Assembly: GCA_002481545.1 (NCBI GenBank)
Contig: DLEF01000051.1
Coordinates: forward strand, 1 to 33,098
DNA length: 33,098 bases
Direction of reading: 5' to 3'
Origin: Cyanobacteria bacterium UBA7753
GTDB lineage: Bacteria; Cyanobacteriota; Vampirovibrionia; Gastranaerophilales; Gastranaerophilaceae
Below are positions 1 to 7,788 of this stretch, one piece after another. Each line of letters opens with the position of its first letter. Positions within the stretch are counted from its first letter, which is position 1. Below the pieces are notes generated by a model. It was given only the letters and a program-made list of their open reading frames with translations, searched no databases and was not told the DNA's origin. A program made the position numbers and the translations under genes.

Positions 1-224
1 CGCACCCTACTTAAATTTTATATCTAATTATACCCAATTGATTTCTGAGATGCTTATATAATTTATAAAATACTTGCTATTTCCAAGCTTCTTTCAATTT
101 TTGTCAAAATTATTTATTGTAAAACTTTTTTAATATTAGCTTATTTTATAGCAAAATTTTATAAGTTGAGAGCATTATATAAATGAAAATATTTATTAGA
201 ATTTGTGTGTACAGGAGATAATAT
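1..224. other. AT-rich upstream region
   Basis: No gene is seen here. Bases 1-10 (CGCACCCTAC) look like the truncated right arm of the CTAC-footed hairpin repeat found elsewhere in the window. The rest is AT-rich leader for the small gene at 225. TTGTCA at 101-106 could be a -35 box, but no good -10 box sits at the right distance. Confidence 0.4.
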
Positions 225-506
225 ATGTCTATGAATGTGTCGATGTTACGTAATTTAAAAATGATGTGTCCTTATGAAGGAAAAATGTTATCAAAAAACG
301 AAATCGCTAAAATGGGCAGAGATATTCCTATAAGCAAGAGTAAAACTATGTCAAAGCTTAGTGATTTAAAAATCAAAGATCCATTCGTAGGGCAGAGATA
401 TACGCCGACTCCTGAACGTACAATGCATTCGCCTGCTATAAAATTATCCGATTTAAAAATCCCGTGTCCGTATACAGGGATAATTTTACCGAAAAAGCCG
501 CACTAG
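225..506 (+). CDS. Small protein with three LKxxxPYxG-type repeats, function unknown
   Basis: This 93-residue protein is not recognised. The start is supported by AGGAG about 8 nt before the ATG. It is built from three copies of a 15-residue unit at residues 8-22, 45-59 and 74-88, with the pattern L-x-x-L-K-x-x-x-P-Y/F-x-G. Copies 2 and 3 share LSDLKI. Copies 1 and 3 carry CPYxG, and copy 2 has DPF instead, so only two cysteines are present. There is no signal peptide or membrane segment and the linkers are rich in Lys, Met and Ser. The gene stands alone: the next plus-strand gene starts more than 900 bases away and the minus-strand gene at 572-1303 converges on it. Short repeat units of this kind often bind a partner protein, but no function can be assigned. 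Confidence 0.75.
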   Translation: MSMNVSMLRNLKMMCPYEGKMLSKNEIAKMGRDIPISKSKTMSKLSDLKIKDPFVGQRYTPTPERTMHSPAIKLSDLKIPCPYTGIILPKKPH

Positions 507-533
507 GCATATAGTACGTAATCGTTAGCAATG

Positions 534-557
534 TAAGGTGCGCTCGCGCTCCGCACA
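534..557. repeat. REP-like hairpin variant
   Basis: GTAAGGTGCG is followed by CTCGCGCT and then CCGCAC. This is a variant of the GTAG-footed palindrome family, lying in the short convergent gap between two genes, where it could also act as a terminator. Confidence 0.45.
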
Positions 558-571
558 AAAAATTTGCGCTG

Positions 572-1303
572 TTACGATATATTATTATCGTTATCATCCG
601 CGATGTTCTTTTCTATCTCATCCTGCAGGGATTTTAGTTTTCCCCATCCAGATGAGATTTCAAGATTTTCTGTGTTGTTGTGTTTGTCTTTATACTGCAA
701 TCTGAAGATATCTTGAGTTTTGAATTTGAAACTGTTTACTAATCCGCCTAAAACTCCTAAACCAAACCCGCCTATGGCACCAAATAATGCCAATGCCAAC
801 ATCGATTTTATAGGAGTATCCTCAATTTTTTCTTTTTTGTATAATTCATATCCCAAAATATTGTCATAATTTATGTTTTCTTTGTCAGGCATGTTCTTAT
901 GATAAATATTTAATCCGTCTTTGTTCGGCTCTATCAAGATGTCTTTGACATTATTGTTATCCTCTCCGACATACTCATATTTTTTAAATTTCGGTATTCT
1001 TAAATCACCTCTTACGATGTCGCTTACATATTCGGGCGGTCTGAAACCGTCGTGGTCGTTATTGTGGTCTATAAATTCAAAAACGGCGAGAGGTAGCGTA
1101 AACAATGTGATTATGGCACAAACTGACTCCAATATATTGCTAATATTCGAATAACAAAACATTGATAAAATAATCGCAATCATATACGAGAAGAAAAATA
1201 TCAGTGTATATTTGGGCAGTTTCAGGTTTGCTCCACATATGGGGCAATAATCCCGATTAATATCTTCGTAATCGCTGTGACCGCATTTGTGACATATATA
1301 CAT
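572..1303 (-). CDS. Zinc-ribbon membrane protein, function unknown
   Basis: This 243-residue protein starts at the ATG at 1303, preceded by AGAAAGGATGATATT, a good ribosome site. A longer open frame to 1465 exists but would overlap the start of the divergent gene at 1437. The N-terminus is a zinc ribbon with Cys4-x2-Cys7 and Cys20-x2-Cys23. Two hydrophobic segments follow at about residues 30-50 and 55-75, suggesting a membrane hairpin. A soluble stretch of about 85 residues comes next, then a Gly/Ala-rich hydrophobic patch (MLALALFGAIGGFGLGVLGG) and a charged tail rich in Asp and Asn. Zinc-ribbon-plus-TM proteins are common and mostly uncharacterised in bacteria. It is divergent from the glucanotransferase gene, so the 133-bp gap must hold both promoters. 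Confidence 0.75.
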   Translation of the reverse strand: MYICHKCGHSDYEDINRDYCPICGANLKLPKYTLIFFFSYMIAIILSMFCYSNISNILESVCAIITLFTLPLAVFEFIDHNNDHDGFRPPEYVSDIVRGDLRIPKFKKYEYVGEDNNNVKDILIEPNKDGLNIYHKNMPDKENINYDNILGYELYKKEKIEDTPIKSMLALALFGAIGGFGLGVLGGLVNSFKFKTQDIFRLQYKDKHNNTENLEISSGWGKLKSLQDEIEKNIADDNDNNIS

Positions 1304-1436
1304 AATATCATCCTTTCTGATTATATTATAAATTGTGAGTGCGACAGATACGGTCGTAAATGAAAAAATTTCATGAGTTTTGTAACAAAAAACACACAAA
1401 CTAGCAAAAAAATCTGTTTGATGTTTTAAAGCAAGT

Positions 1437-3470
1437 ATGAATACAATTTCTCTCAATCCGACCAACTTTCAAAAAAGATATACTTCGCCTTCTTTCGGAC
1501 GAAAACTCCGAGAAGATGAAAAGCCCGAATATGAAAAAACGATGAATGAAGCGTTTGATTATCTGGGGATAAAAAACAGAGCTTTAATCGTGCACGGCTC
1601 CTCGTTCCCGAGCGAAGTTTCCGATGTCACAAAATCAATCTCAAAAGATTATGTTAGCGCAAGAGTGAACGGCAACAATCCGTTTATCGGCTCGCCTTAT
1701 ATGTCCAAAGACTTTACGGACTTCGTAAAGATGAACGGGTTTAACTCAATACAATTAGGGCCTAACGGGAAATTAAACAAACGTGACCTCTCACCTTATC
1801 ACGCATCTATTTTTGCGAAGAATGAACTGTTTTTGGATTATGACAGCCTTAAAACGGACGAATACGCAAATATTTTGTCCGAAAAAGATTTAAACAAGAT
1901 TGAATACATCAAGAAAAAGAACCATAAAAACTATGATATGGCTGATTTTGACGAGGCGCAGTCGGTCTCAAAAATAGCCACAAGAGAGGCATACAAGAAT
2001 TTTAAAACAAAACTCAATGCAGGAGATCCGAAGGCTGAGAGATTAAACAATCAGTTTGAAAGTTTTAAAGCGAAAAATGATTATTGGTTAGATAAAGACA
2101 GCATGTTTAGGCTGTTTTCGGATATTCACGGGACGGATGATTTTAAAAAATGGGATAATGAACTCGACCAAAACATTATCTCAAAGATGGACAGCGGGGA
2201 TGAGGAAGCATGGATTAGATACAATCAGGTAAAGACTAAACCGGGCTCAAAAAACAAATTGGAAGAGTATAAGTTTGTACAGTTTTTACTGGACAAACAG
2301 GAAAAAGAGGATAAGGAAATCCGCGAACAAGACGGTATGAAATATATAGGCGACCTTCTTGTCGGATATTCATTCGCGGACGAGTGGGCAAATCCGAGTG
2401 CATTCCTCAAAGATTGGAGAGTAGGTGCACCTGACGGCGGAAAGAACGGCGGTCCGCAGTTATGGGATATCGCGGTTCTTAATCCTAACAAATTATTCAA
2501 CGAAGACGGCTCTCTCGGAGTCTCGGGGCAGCTCGTAAAACAAAAGATTGAACGTACCGTTGACGGCACGGAAAACATCAGAGTCGATAACGTAATGGGG
2601 CTTGTAGATCCTTTCGTATATAAATCATCAGCAGTTAGAGAAGACGGCTCTATCGATTGGCGTGACAGAAACTTCCTCGCATATACGGGGCTTGATCCCG
2701 ACCATAATTATCCGAAGATTATGCACGATATTCTGCTCCCAACCTTGAGAGAACACGGAATCAATCCGCACGATGTCGTTTGGGAAAACCTCGGAAGTCA
2801 AAGCGACACCTTTAAATCGGTATTCTATGACGGAAAATACCCTGACAAAGACGGCGACAAGACCTTTGATGACGAGAAATTCAAAGGGGTAACGTATTCC
2901 AAAGGCATAAAAATGGAAAATAACGGTTGGTATACATACAGCTTTATGTCTACTCATGACAACGAACCGTCGGCGCAGATGTTAAATCAGGATTGGATTT
3001 ACAACAACGAAGGGTGGAACCCGATGTATTTGGCTGGCTACCTTGTTCCGCCGTATAACTCGGAAGAATCAAAGAAATCGGCTAAGTTCTGCAACAAAAT
3101 CTCTAAAGATAAAGACGAAAGACTGGATGCAAAGTATGCGGAATTGATGAGAGGCACTCCGAATATTCAAGTATCTTTTGCGGACTTCTTCGGTATAGAC
3201 AAAACCTACAATGTTGCAGGTCAGGAAAACAAAGACAACTGGAAACTTCGTGTAAATTCCAATTACGAAGACACTTACCATAAGTCACTTGAGACAGGCG
3301 ACCATCACGCAATGAATATGCCAAAAATCTTATCGCTCGCCGTAAACTCTAAGACAGGCATGAAGATTATCAAGAAAGAAATGCCTGAAAACACGGCGAA
3401 AGCCGAAACGGAAGATTTACAAGCAAGATTAAAACACTGGGAAGAAGTGCTTGAAGAACCCGAGAATTAA
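1437..3470 (+). CDS. malQ: 4-alpha-glucanotransferase (GH77), divergent
   Basis: This 677-residue protein belongs to the amylomaltase / disproportionating enzyme family, which transfers alpha-1,4-glucan segments in glycogen and maltodextrin metabolism. Family marks in order are: GDLLVGYSFADEWANP (305-320), matching the GDLP...ADVWANP block; GGPQLWD (338-344); IRVDNVMGL (381-389) with likely nucleophile Asp384; VWENLG (448-453) with likely acid/base Glu450; and STHDNEP (505-511) with Asp508. The residues around 20-300 are poorly conserved and hold a helical, charged insert. The N-terminus ends in PSFGRKL, a short peptide preceding the enzyme proper. No Shine-Dalgarno is evident. TTTAAA 6 nt before the ATG matches the spacing of the leaderless genes elsewhere in the window, but is a weak -10. 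No other glycogen gene is adjacent. Confidence 0.85.
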   Translation: MNTISLNPTNFQKRYTSPSFGRKLREDEKPEYEKTMNEAFDYLGIKNRALIVHGSSFPSEVSDVTKSISKDYVSARVNGNNPFIGSPYMSKDFTDFVKMNGFNSIQLGPNGKLNKRDLSPYHASIFAKNELFLDYDSLKTDEYANILSEKDLNKIEYIKKKNHKNYDMADFDEAQSVSKIATREAYKNFKTKLNAGDPKAERLNNQFESFKAKNDYWLDKDSMFRLFSDIHGTDDFKKWDNELDQNIISKMDSGDEEAWIRYNQVKTKPGSKNKLEEYKFVQFLLDKQEKEDKEIREQDGMKYIGDLLVGYSFADEWANPSAFLKDWRVGAPDGGKNGGPQLWDIAVLNPNKLFNEDGSLGVSGQLVKQKIERTVDGTENIRVDNVMGLVDPFVYKSSAVREDGSIDWRDRNFLAYTGLDPDHNYPKIMHDILLPTLREHGINPHDVVWENLGSQSDTFKSVFYDGKYPDKDGDKTFDDEKFKGVTYSKGIKMENNGWYTYSFMSTHDNEPSAQMLNQDWIYNNEGWNPMYLAGYLVPPYNSEESKKSAKFCNKISKDKDERLDAKYAELMRGTPNIQVSFADFFGIDKTYNVAGQENKDNWKLRVNSNYEDTYHKSLETGDHHAMNMPKILSLAVNSKTGMKIIKKEMPENTAKAETEDLQARLKHWEEVLEEPEN

Positions 3471-3625
3471 TGCGTAATTCGTAATGCATAATGCATAATT
3501 TTCAACCTAAGTTTCTGCGGAGGTTAGATATTCGGGTGAGGGTTTGTCCATTCAAATAATGGGTAATAGTGCAAATGAACTATAATTACGAATTGTGCAC
3601 TATGCATTACAAATTATTAATCCCC
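3471..3625. repeat. Intergenic repeat cluster
   Basis: It contains two blocks of the TTACG/ATTACGAATT-type tandem motif (3471-3500 and 3586-3615, facing each other) and between them the GGTGAGGGTTTGTC element (about 3533-3551) that recurs near 13360, 13440 and 25560. No coding potential is seen. Confidence 0.5.
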
Positions 3626-3654
3626 TTGTATGACATGAGTTTTTATTGTATAAT
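3626..3654 (+). promoter_or_regulatory. Promoter for pflB
   Basis: TTGTAT (3626-3631), a 17-nt spacer and a perfect TATAAT (3649-3654) lie about 64 nt before the pflB start, leaving a leader of roughly 57 nt. No FNR-like palindrome was recognised. Confidence 0.55.
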
Positions 3655-3718
3655 TTTAGTACCTAAGACAGGTGTTTTTATTAGTGTAATCAATAACAAT
3701 TTTTAAGGAGATAATAGG

Positions 3719-5842
3719 ATGGTAGCAGTTTCCGAAAAGAAATCTGAAACAAAGGTTTCTGATTTAAGCAACAATAATACAGGTGAAAAATATTCACAAA
3801 CTCCGTTTGTGAAAGGCAGATGGACTCAAGAGATAAATGTTCGTGATTTTATCCAAAAGAACTATACTCCATATACGGGTAATTCTGACTTTTTGGCAGG
3901 TCCAACGGAGGCAACAAAGAAACTTTGGAACGAATGTCTTGACCTTTTGGATAAGGAACACAAAAACGGCGGGGTGCTTGATATGGATACTAAGATTGTA
4001 TCTACAATCACATCTCACGGCGCAGGATATATAGATAAAGATTTGGAAAAGATTGTAGGTTTACAGACAGACAAACCGCTCAAACGTTCATTGCAGCCGT
4101 TTGGCGGAATCAGAATGGCGGAAGGTGCGCTGAACGCATACGGGTATGAAATCGATCCCGAAGTAAAAGAAATATTCACAAAATACAGAAAAACTCACAA
4201 CCAAGGTGTGTTTGATGTTTACACTCCTGAGATGAGAAAAGCAAGACACGCGGCTATCTTGACAGGTCTGCCGGATGCATACGGCAGAGGTCGTATCATA
4301 GGCGACTACAGAAGAATAGCTCTTTACGGTATCGACAGACTTATTGAAGATAAAAAGGAACAACACGCATCACTTGACGGCGATATGACACCTGATAAGA
4401 TACAACTGAAGGAAGAAATCGCAGAACAGATAAACGCACTCAAGGAAATGATTGAACTTGGCAAGATATACGGCTATGACATTTCTCAACCTGCAAGAAA
4501 CGCTAAAGAGGCTGTACAATGGCTGTATTTCGGATACCTTGCAGCCGTTAAAGAACAAAACGGTGCCGCTATGAGTATCGGCAGAACTTCAACCTTCCTT
4601 GATATTTATATCGAAAGAGATTTGAAAGACGGAATTATTACTGAATCTGAGGCTCAAGAATTAATCGACCATTTCATTATGAAATTGAGATTGGTTAAGT
4701 TTGCAAGAACCCCTGAATACAATTCATTATTCTCGGGCGATCCTACTTGGGTTACGGAATCTATCGGCGGTATGGGCGTAGACGGAAGAACGCTTGTAAC
4801 AAAGAATTCTTTCAGATATCTGCATACGCTTGAGAATCTTGGAACGGCTCCTGAACCTAATATGACGGTACTTTGGTCAACAAGATTGCCTCACAACTTC
4901 AAACAGTATGCGGCTCATATCTCTATTACAACATCGGCAATTCAGTATGAAAACGATGATATGATGAGAGTAACACACGGTGATGATTATGCAATCGCTT
5001 GCTGTGTATCATCAATGGTAGTCGGCAAAGAAATGCAGTTCTTCGGAGCGAGAGCAAACCTCGCAAAATGCTTGCTCTACGCTATCAACGGCGGTGTTGA
5101 TGAAAGAATAAAAGAACAGGTAGGCCCTAAGTACAGACCGATTACATCAGAGTATCTTGATTATGATGAAGTAATGGACAGATACACTGATATGATGGAA
5201 TGGCTCGCAGGGCTTTATGTAAACACATTGAACTGCATACATTATATGCACGACAAATACTGTTATGAACGCTCACAGATGGCGTTGCACGACAGAGATG
5301 TAAAACGTTACTTCGCAACAGGTATTGCAGGGTTATCCGTTGTTGCGGATTCACTCTCTGCAATCAAGTATGCGAAGGTTAAAACAGTACGTGACGAAAA
5401 CGGTATCGTTGTAGATTACGAAATTGAAGGTGATTATCCTAAATACGGCAACAACGACGACAGGGTTGATTCAATAGCTGTAGGTATTGTTCATAAATTT
5501 ATGAACATGATTAGAAAACATTACACTTATAGAAACTCAATTCCTACAATGTCTATTTTGACAATTACATCGAACGTAGTTTACGGTAAGAAAACAGGAA
5601 GTACTCCTGACGGAAGAAAAATCGGTGTGCCGTTGGCGCCGGGGGCAAACCCGATGCACGGACGTGATAAAAACGGTGCTGTCGCATCACTCGCATCGGT
5701 AGCGAAATTGCCGTTTGATGATGCACAAGACGGTATCTCAAACACATTCTCTATCATTCCTAATGCATTAGGAAAAGACGAAGTGTTTGTTGGTGACCTT
5801 GCGATTACGTTGGATAACGGATGCTGCGAAGGGCAAGTGTAG
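3719..5842 (+). CDS. pflB: Pyruvate formate-lyase, catalytic part lacking the glycyl-radical domain
   Basis: This 707-residue protein converts pyruvate and CoA to acetyl-CoA and formate in anaerobic fermentation. The start has AAGGAGATAATAGG upstream. The adjacent catalytic cysteines are Cys428-Cys429 in AIACCVSS, and the fold matches PFL throughout (GGIRMAEGALNAYG, GRGRIIGDYRR, SIGRTSTFLDIY, ISNTFSIIPNALGKDE). A standard PFL has about 740-760 residues and ends with a glycyl-radical loop RVSGYAV. Here the chain stops shortly after NALGKDE with an unusual tail, DLAITLDNGCCEGQV, so it has no radical glycine. The missing part is encoded separately at 6121-6357. The enzyme should therefore work only as a complex with that protein, or exchange with it as in GrcA repair of cleaved PFL. 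No pflA activase gene is in the window. Confidence 0.93.
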   Translation: MVAVSEKKSETKVSDLSNNNTGEKYSQTPFVKGRWTQEINVRDFIQKNYTPYTGNSDFLAGPTEATKKLWNECLDLLDKEHKNGGVLDMDTKIVSTITSHGAGYIDKDLEKIVGLQTDKPLKRSLQPFGGIRMAEGALNAYGYEIDPEVKEIFTKYRKTHNQGVFDVYTPEMRKARHAAILTGLPDAYGRGRIIGDYRRIALYGIDRLIEDKKEQHASLDGDMTPDKIQLKEEIAEQINALKEMIELGKIYGYDISQPARNAKEAVQWLYFGYLAAVKEQNGAAMSIGRTSTFLDIYIERDLKDGIITESEAQELIDHFIMKLRLVKFARTPEYNSLFSGDPTWVTESIGGMGVDGRTLVTKNSFRYLHTLENLGTAPEPNMTVLWSTRLPHNFKQYAAHISITTSAIQYENDDMMRVTHGDDYAIACCVSSMVVGKEMQFFGARANLAKCLLYAINGGVDERIKEQVGPKYRPITSEYLDYDEVMDRYTDMMEWLAGLYVNTLNCIHYMHDKYCYERSQMALHDRDVKRYFATGIAGLSVVADSLSAIKYAKVKTVRDENGIVVDYEIEGDYPKYGNNDDRVDSIAVGIVHKFMNMIRKHYTYRNSIPTMSILTITSNVVYGKKTGSTPDGRKIGVPLAPGANPMHGRDKNGAVASLASVAKLPFDDAQDGISNTFSIIPNALGKDEVFVGDLAITLDNGCCEGQV

Positions 5843-6120
5843 TAAAGGCACTAAGATACTAGGGCACTAAGGCAGTAAGTATCCGCGGAGCGGACATCCG
5901 CCCCGACTTGGGGGGAAAAGTGATTGTAGGCGAGTTTTCGAGCCATACAAGCACAGGTGGGGAGTAAATACATCATTAGAAATATACCCACCTCAAATCG
6001 TAATAACGAACTGTTCTGCGAATTACGAAAAATCGGCTGGATTGCCACACAGAGAGTAGGGTGTGGTCACTACCGCACCAACGCAAAACGAATAAATAAA
6101 AACTATAAAGGGAATATAAA
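5843..6120. repeat. Repeat-filled gap between the two PFL parts
   Basis: It holds a copy of the ACTAAGGCACTAGGGCAGTAAG element (5844-5879, partly duplicated), a GGCTGGATTGCCAC element (about 6032-6046) and a GTAGGGTGTGG...CCGCACC hairpin-type repeat (about 6056-6080). No frame continues PFL across the gap. The ribosome site for the downstream ORF (AAAGGGAATATAAA) lies at its end. Confidence 0.6.
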
Positions 6121-6357
6121 ATGACAACAATGCAAGAAGAAAACTTAATCAACTTATTAGACGGATATGTAGAAAAGGGCGGACATCATTTGAATGTCAA
6201 CGTATTGAACAGAGAAACTCTGTTGGATGCTCAAAAACACCCTGAAAAATATCCGCAATTAACTATTCGTGTATCAGGATATGCGGTTAATTTCAACAAA
6301 TTGACCAAGGAACAACAGGACGATGTTATTTCCCGTACCTTCCACGAATCACTGTAA
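6121..6357 (+). CDS. grcA: Glycyl-radical domain protein, separate C-terminal part of PFL (GrcA-like)
   Basis: This 78-residue protein equals the last 75 or so residues of a standard PFL: NLINLLDGYVEKGGHHLNVN, then LNRETLLDAQKHPEKYPQLT, then the radical loop IRVSGYAV (radical glycine in SGY) and the terminal TRTF-like SRTFHESL. It has its own ATG and ribosome site (AAAGGG, 8 nt upstream), so it is a real gene and not just a broken tail. E. coli GrcA (YfiD) has the same domain, but with a longer N-terminus and in addition to an intact PflB. Here the partner at 3719 has no radical domain of its own, so this protein is probably an obligate subunit. It lies 278 bp downstream in the same orientation and is likely co-transcribed. 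The gene symbol is by analogy. Confidence 0.9.
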   Translation: MTTMQEENLINLLDGYVEKGGHHLNVNVLNRETLLDAQKHPEKYPQLTIRVSGYAVNFNKLTKEQQDDVISRTFHESL

Positions 6358-6718
6358 TGGAAGATACTAAGGCACTAGGGCAGGGGTAAATGTATTTTGA
6401 TTGTTGCTACCCCTCACCCTGTTTTCTAATATTTTAAAGTTGTCACTTTAAAACATAAGAAAACAGACCTCTCCCGCAGTTGGGGGAGAGGTGTAAGATT
6501 TTGCGAATGCAAAATCAGAACCGTTGCTCTGCAACGGTTTAACCCTCGCCACTTGGTGGGAGAGGGTGGAATTTCTTGTTTCGTCATCCTGAGCATTTAC
6601 TTGTTAAATTTTAACTAAACCTATAATATAAAAGCGAAGGATCTCAGTTAGAAATTCGGGTGAGGGGGTTACCCACGGAGTGGCTCTTAGTGCCATACTG
6701 CCTTAGTGCCCTAGTATC
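6358..6718. repeat. Structured intergenic repeat block
   Basis: No gene is seen. It begins (6362-6384) and ends (6686-6721) with oppositely oriented copies of the ACTAAGGCACTAGGGCAG element. Between them are successive stem-loops: TTTTAAAGT/ACTTTAAAA (6432-6440/6445-6453), nested inside GTTTTCT/AGAAAAC (6421-6427/6458-6464); CCTCTCCC/GGGAGAGG (6468-6475/6484-6491); GATTTTGC/GCAAAATC (6497-6504/6509-6516); and AACCGTTGC/GCAACGGTT (6519-6527/6531-6539). A GTCATCCTGAGC...GAAGGATCTC element follows (6583-6645). Confidence 0.6.
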
Positions 6719-7075
6719 TTATAATCCGATATTTTCCAAATGCTGTATCTTGACTTCGGGAGTCAAAACAATAGATATCGCATCAATCCTGTATCTTTTA
6801 TATTCGGGGTGTTCGCCAAGGTAGGTAAACAGACCTGTTTTTATGTTGTTGAACTTCGTCGGTGTGATTGCCTCCAGAGGGCTCCCGCAATATTCCGTTC
6901 TGCGGGTTTTGACCTCTACAAAAACAAGGGTTTTCTTTTTATCCAATGCAATTATATCAATCTCACACGCACGCGAGAAGTGTCTGTTCCTCTCAAGTAT
7001 TTTGTAACCCTTTTTCTCAAGGTAGCGTGCTGCCATATCTTCGCCCTGTTTCCCTGTTGCTTTGTTGTCAGGCAT
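6719..7075 (-). CDS. yraN: YraN / UPF0102 family nuclease-like protein
   Basis: This 118-residue protein has the whole UPF0102 pattern: GKQGEDMAARYLEKKGYKIL near the N-terminus, then NRHFSRACEIDIIALDKKKT and LVFVEVKTRR, which form the Glu...Asp...Glu-x-Lys core of the restriction-endonuclease-like fold, then EAITPTKFNNI. The family is widespread and small; its cellular role is unclear, with a DNA repair or natural transformation link often suggested. The ATG at 7075 has AAGGAG upstream. The start overlaps the stop of the upstream activase gene by 8 bp, so it is the last gene of a three-gene minus-strand operon and probably translationally coupled. Confidence 0.9.
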   Translation of the reverse strand: MPDNKATGKQGEDMAARYLEKKGYKILERNRHFSRACEIDIIALDKKKTLVFVEVKTRRTEYCGSPLEAITPTKFNNIKTGLFTYLGEHPEYKRYRIDAISIVLTPEVKIQHLENIGL

Positions 7076-7784
7076 GAACGAGCTCCTTTGTGTCAGCGTT
7101 TATCAAACCTTCGCAGAGCATAAACCGCCCGAGCGGTACGACTTCACAATAGTATTTGAGTGAATCGGTAAAGCATTTGTTATCGCAGAACCCGCCCGAG
7201 AGATAAATTTTATCAGGTTTCTTTGAGAAACACCAAGCATTGTAGGCGATGCCGTGGACAAATTTTGAGATAGATTCTACGGGGCTTGCACCGTTTGAGA
7301 TGTCGTCCATAATCTTTTCTAGCCCAAAGATACCGCAGGTTACGGCAAATTTTTCTTTGTTAAACTTGAGGTCATCACGTTTTACGTTGTAGAACTTCAA
7401 CAACATCTCGACCGTTGCTCCTGTTGAGCTTGCACAAGAGGTGTTCCAGTCCATATCGTGGAACTTGCCAGATTGGAAGTTTATCCATTTCGCATCACGA
7501 GAGCCCAAATCCAAGATAGTAGCGTTTTCGTCAACGATTGGTTTTGCCCCGTTGGCGAGTGCGATTATTTCGTTTTCCGAGGCGTTTGTCATATGTCCGC
7601 AACATCTTCTGACGGGGATATTTTTCTGTTTTATGATGGCGGAGGGCAGGATATAATAGGTTTTGTCACCGTCTTTGCGGATGAAATAGTCTTTCAAATC
7701 CGCAGACAGGCTGTCCGAGCCTACCTCAATTATTTTGGAGTAGGTTGTACCCGCATCAAGATATATAAGTTTTTCTTCTGCCAT
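7068..7784 (-). CDS. Short BadF/BadG/HgdC-type activase (ASKHA ATPase)
   Basis: This 238-residue protein is related to the [4Fe-4S] ATPase activators of 2-hydroxyacyl-CoA dehydratases and benzoyl-CoA reductases. The ASKHA fold is visible as phosphate-1 DAGTTYSKI (10-18), phosphate-2 LDLGSRDAK (91-99) and the adenosine motif LSGGFCDN (195-202). The two cysteines that bind the cluster at the dimer interface in HgdC have matches in NTSCASSTG (Cys117) and VTCGIFG (Cys150). It is about 20 residues shorter than HgdC and diverges in most other places. GAGGTAAAAAA precedes the ATG at 7784. It lies 4 bp after the FGFWG protein gene, which is probably its client or partner. No dehydratase alpha/beta subunits are present here, so the reaction it energises is unknown. 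Confidence 0.8.
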   Translation of the reverse strand: MAEEKLIYLDAGTTYSKIIEVGSDSLSADLKDYFIRKDGDKTYYILPSAIIKQKNIPVRRCCGHMTNASENEIIALANGAKPIVDENATILDLGSRDAKWINFQSGKFHDMDWNTSCASSTGATVEMLLKFYNVKRDDLKFNKEKFAVTCGIFGLEKIMDDISNGASPVESISKFVHGIAYNAWCFSKKPDKIYLSGGFCDNKCFTDSLKYYCEVVPLGRFMLCEGLINADTKELVHA

Positions 7785-7788
7785 TTTT

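Noticed and set aside
1304..1465. Extended N-terminus of the zinc-ribbon protein
   Set aside because: The ATG at 1303 has a good ribosome site and begins the zinc ribbon. The extension overlaps the start of the divergent malQ gene.
2225..2578. ORF on the minus strand opposite the glucanotransferase
   Set aside because: It lies entirely within a coding gene with recognised catalytic motifs and has no family resemblance.
5843..6120. Simple frameshift or stop mutation breaking pflB
   Set aside because: The gap has no PFL-like sequence in any frame, and the downstream ORF has its own ribosome site and a complete domain.
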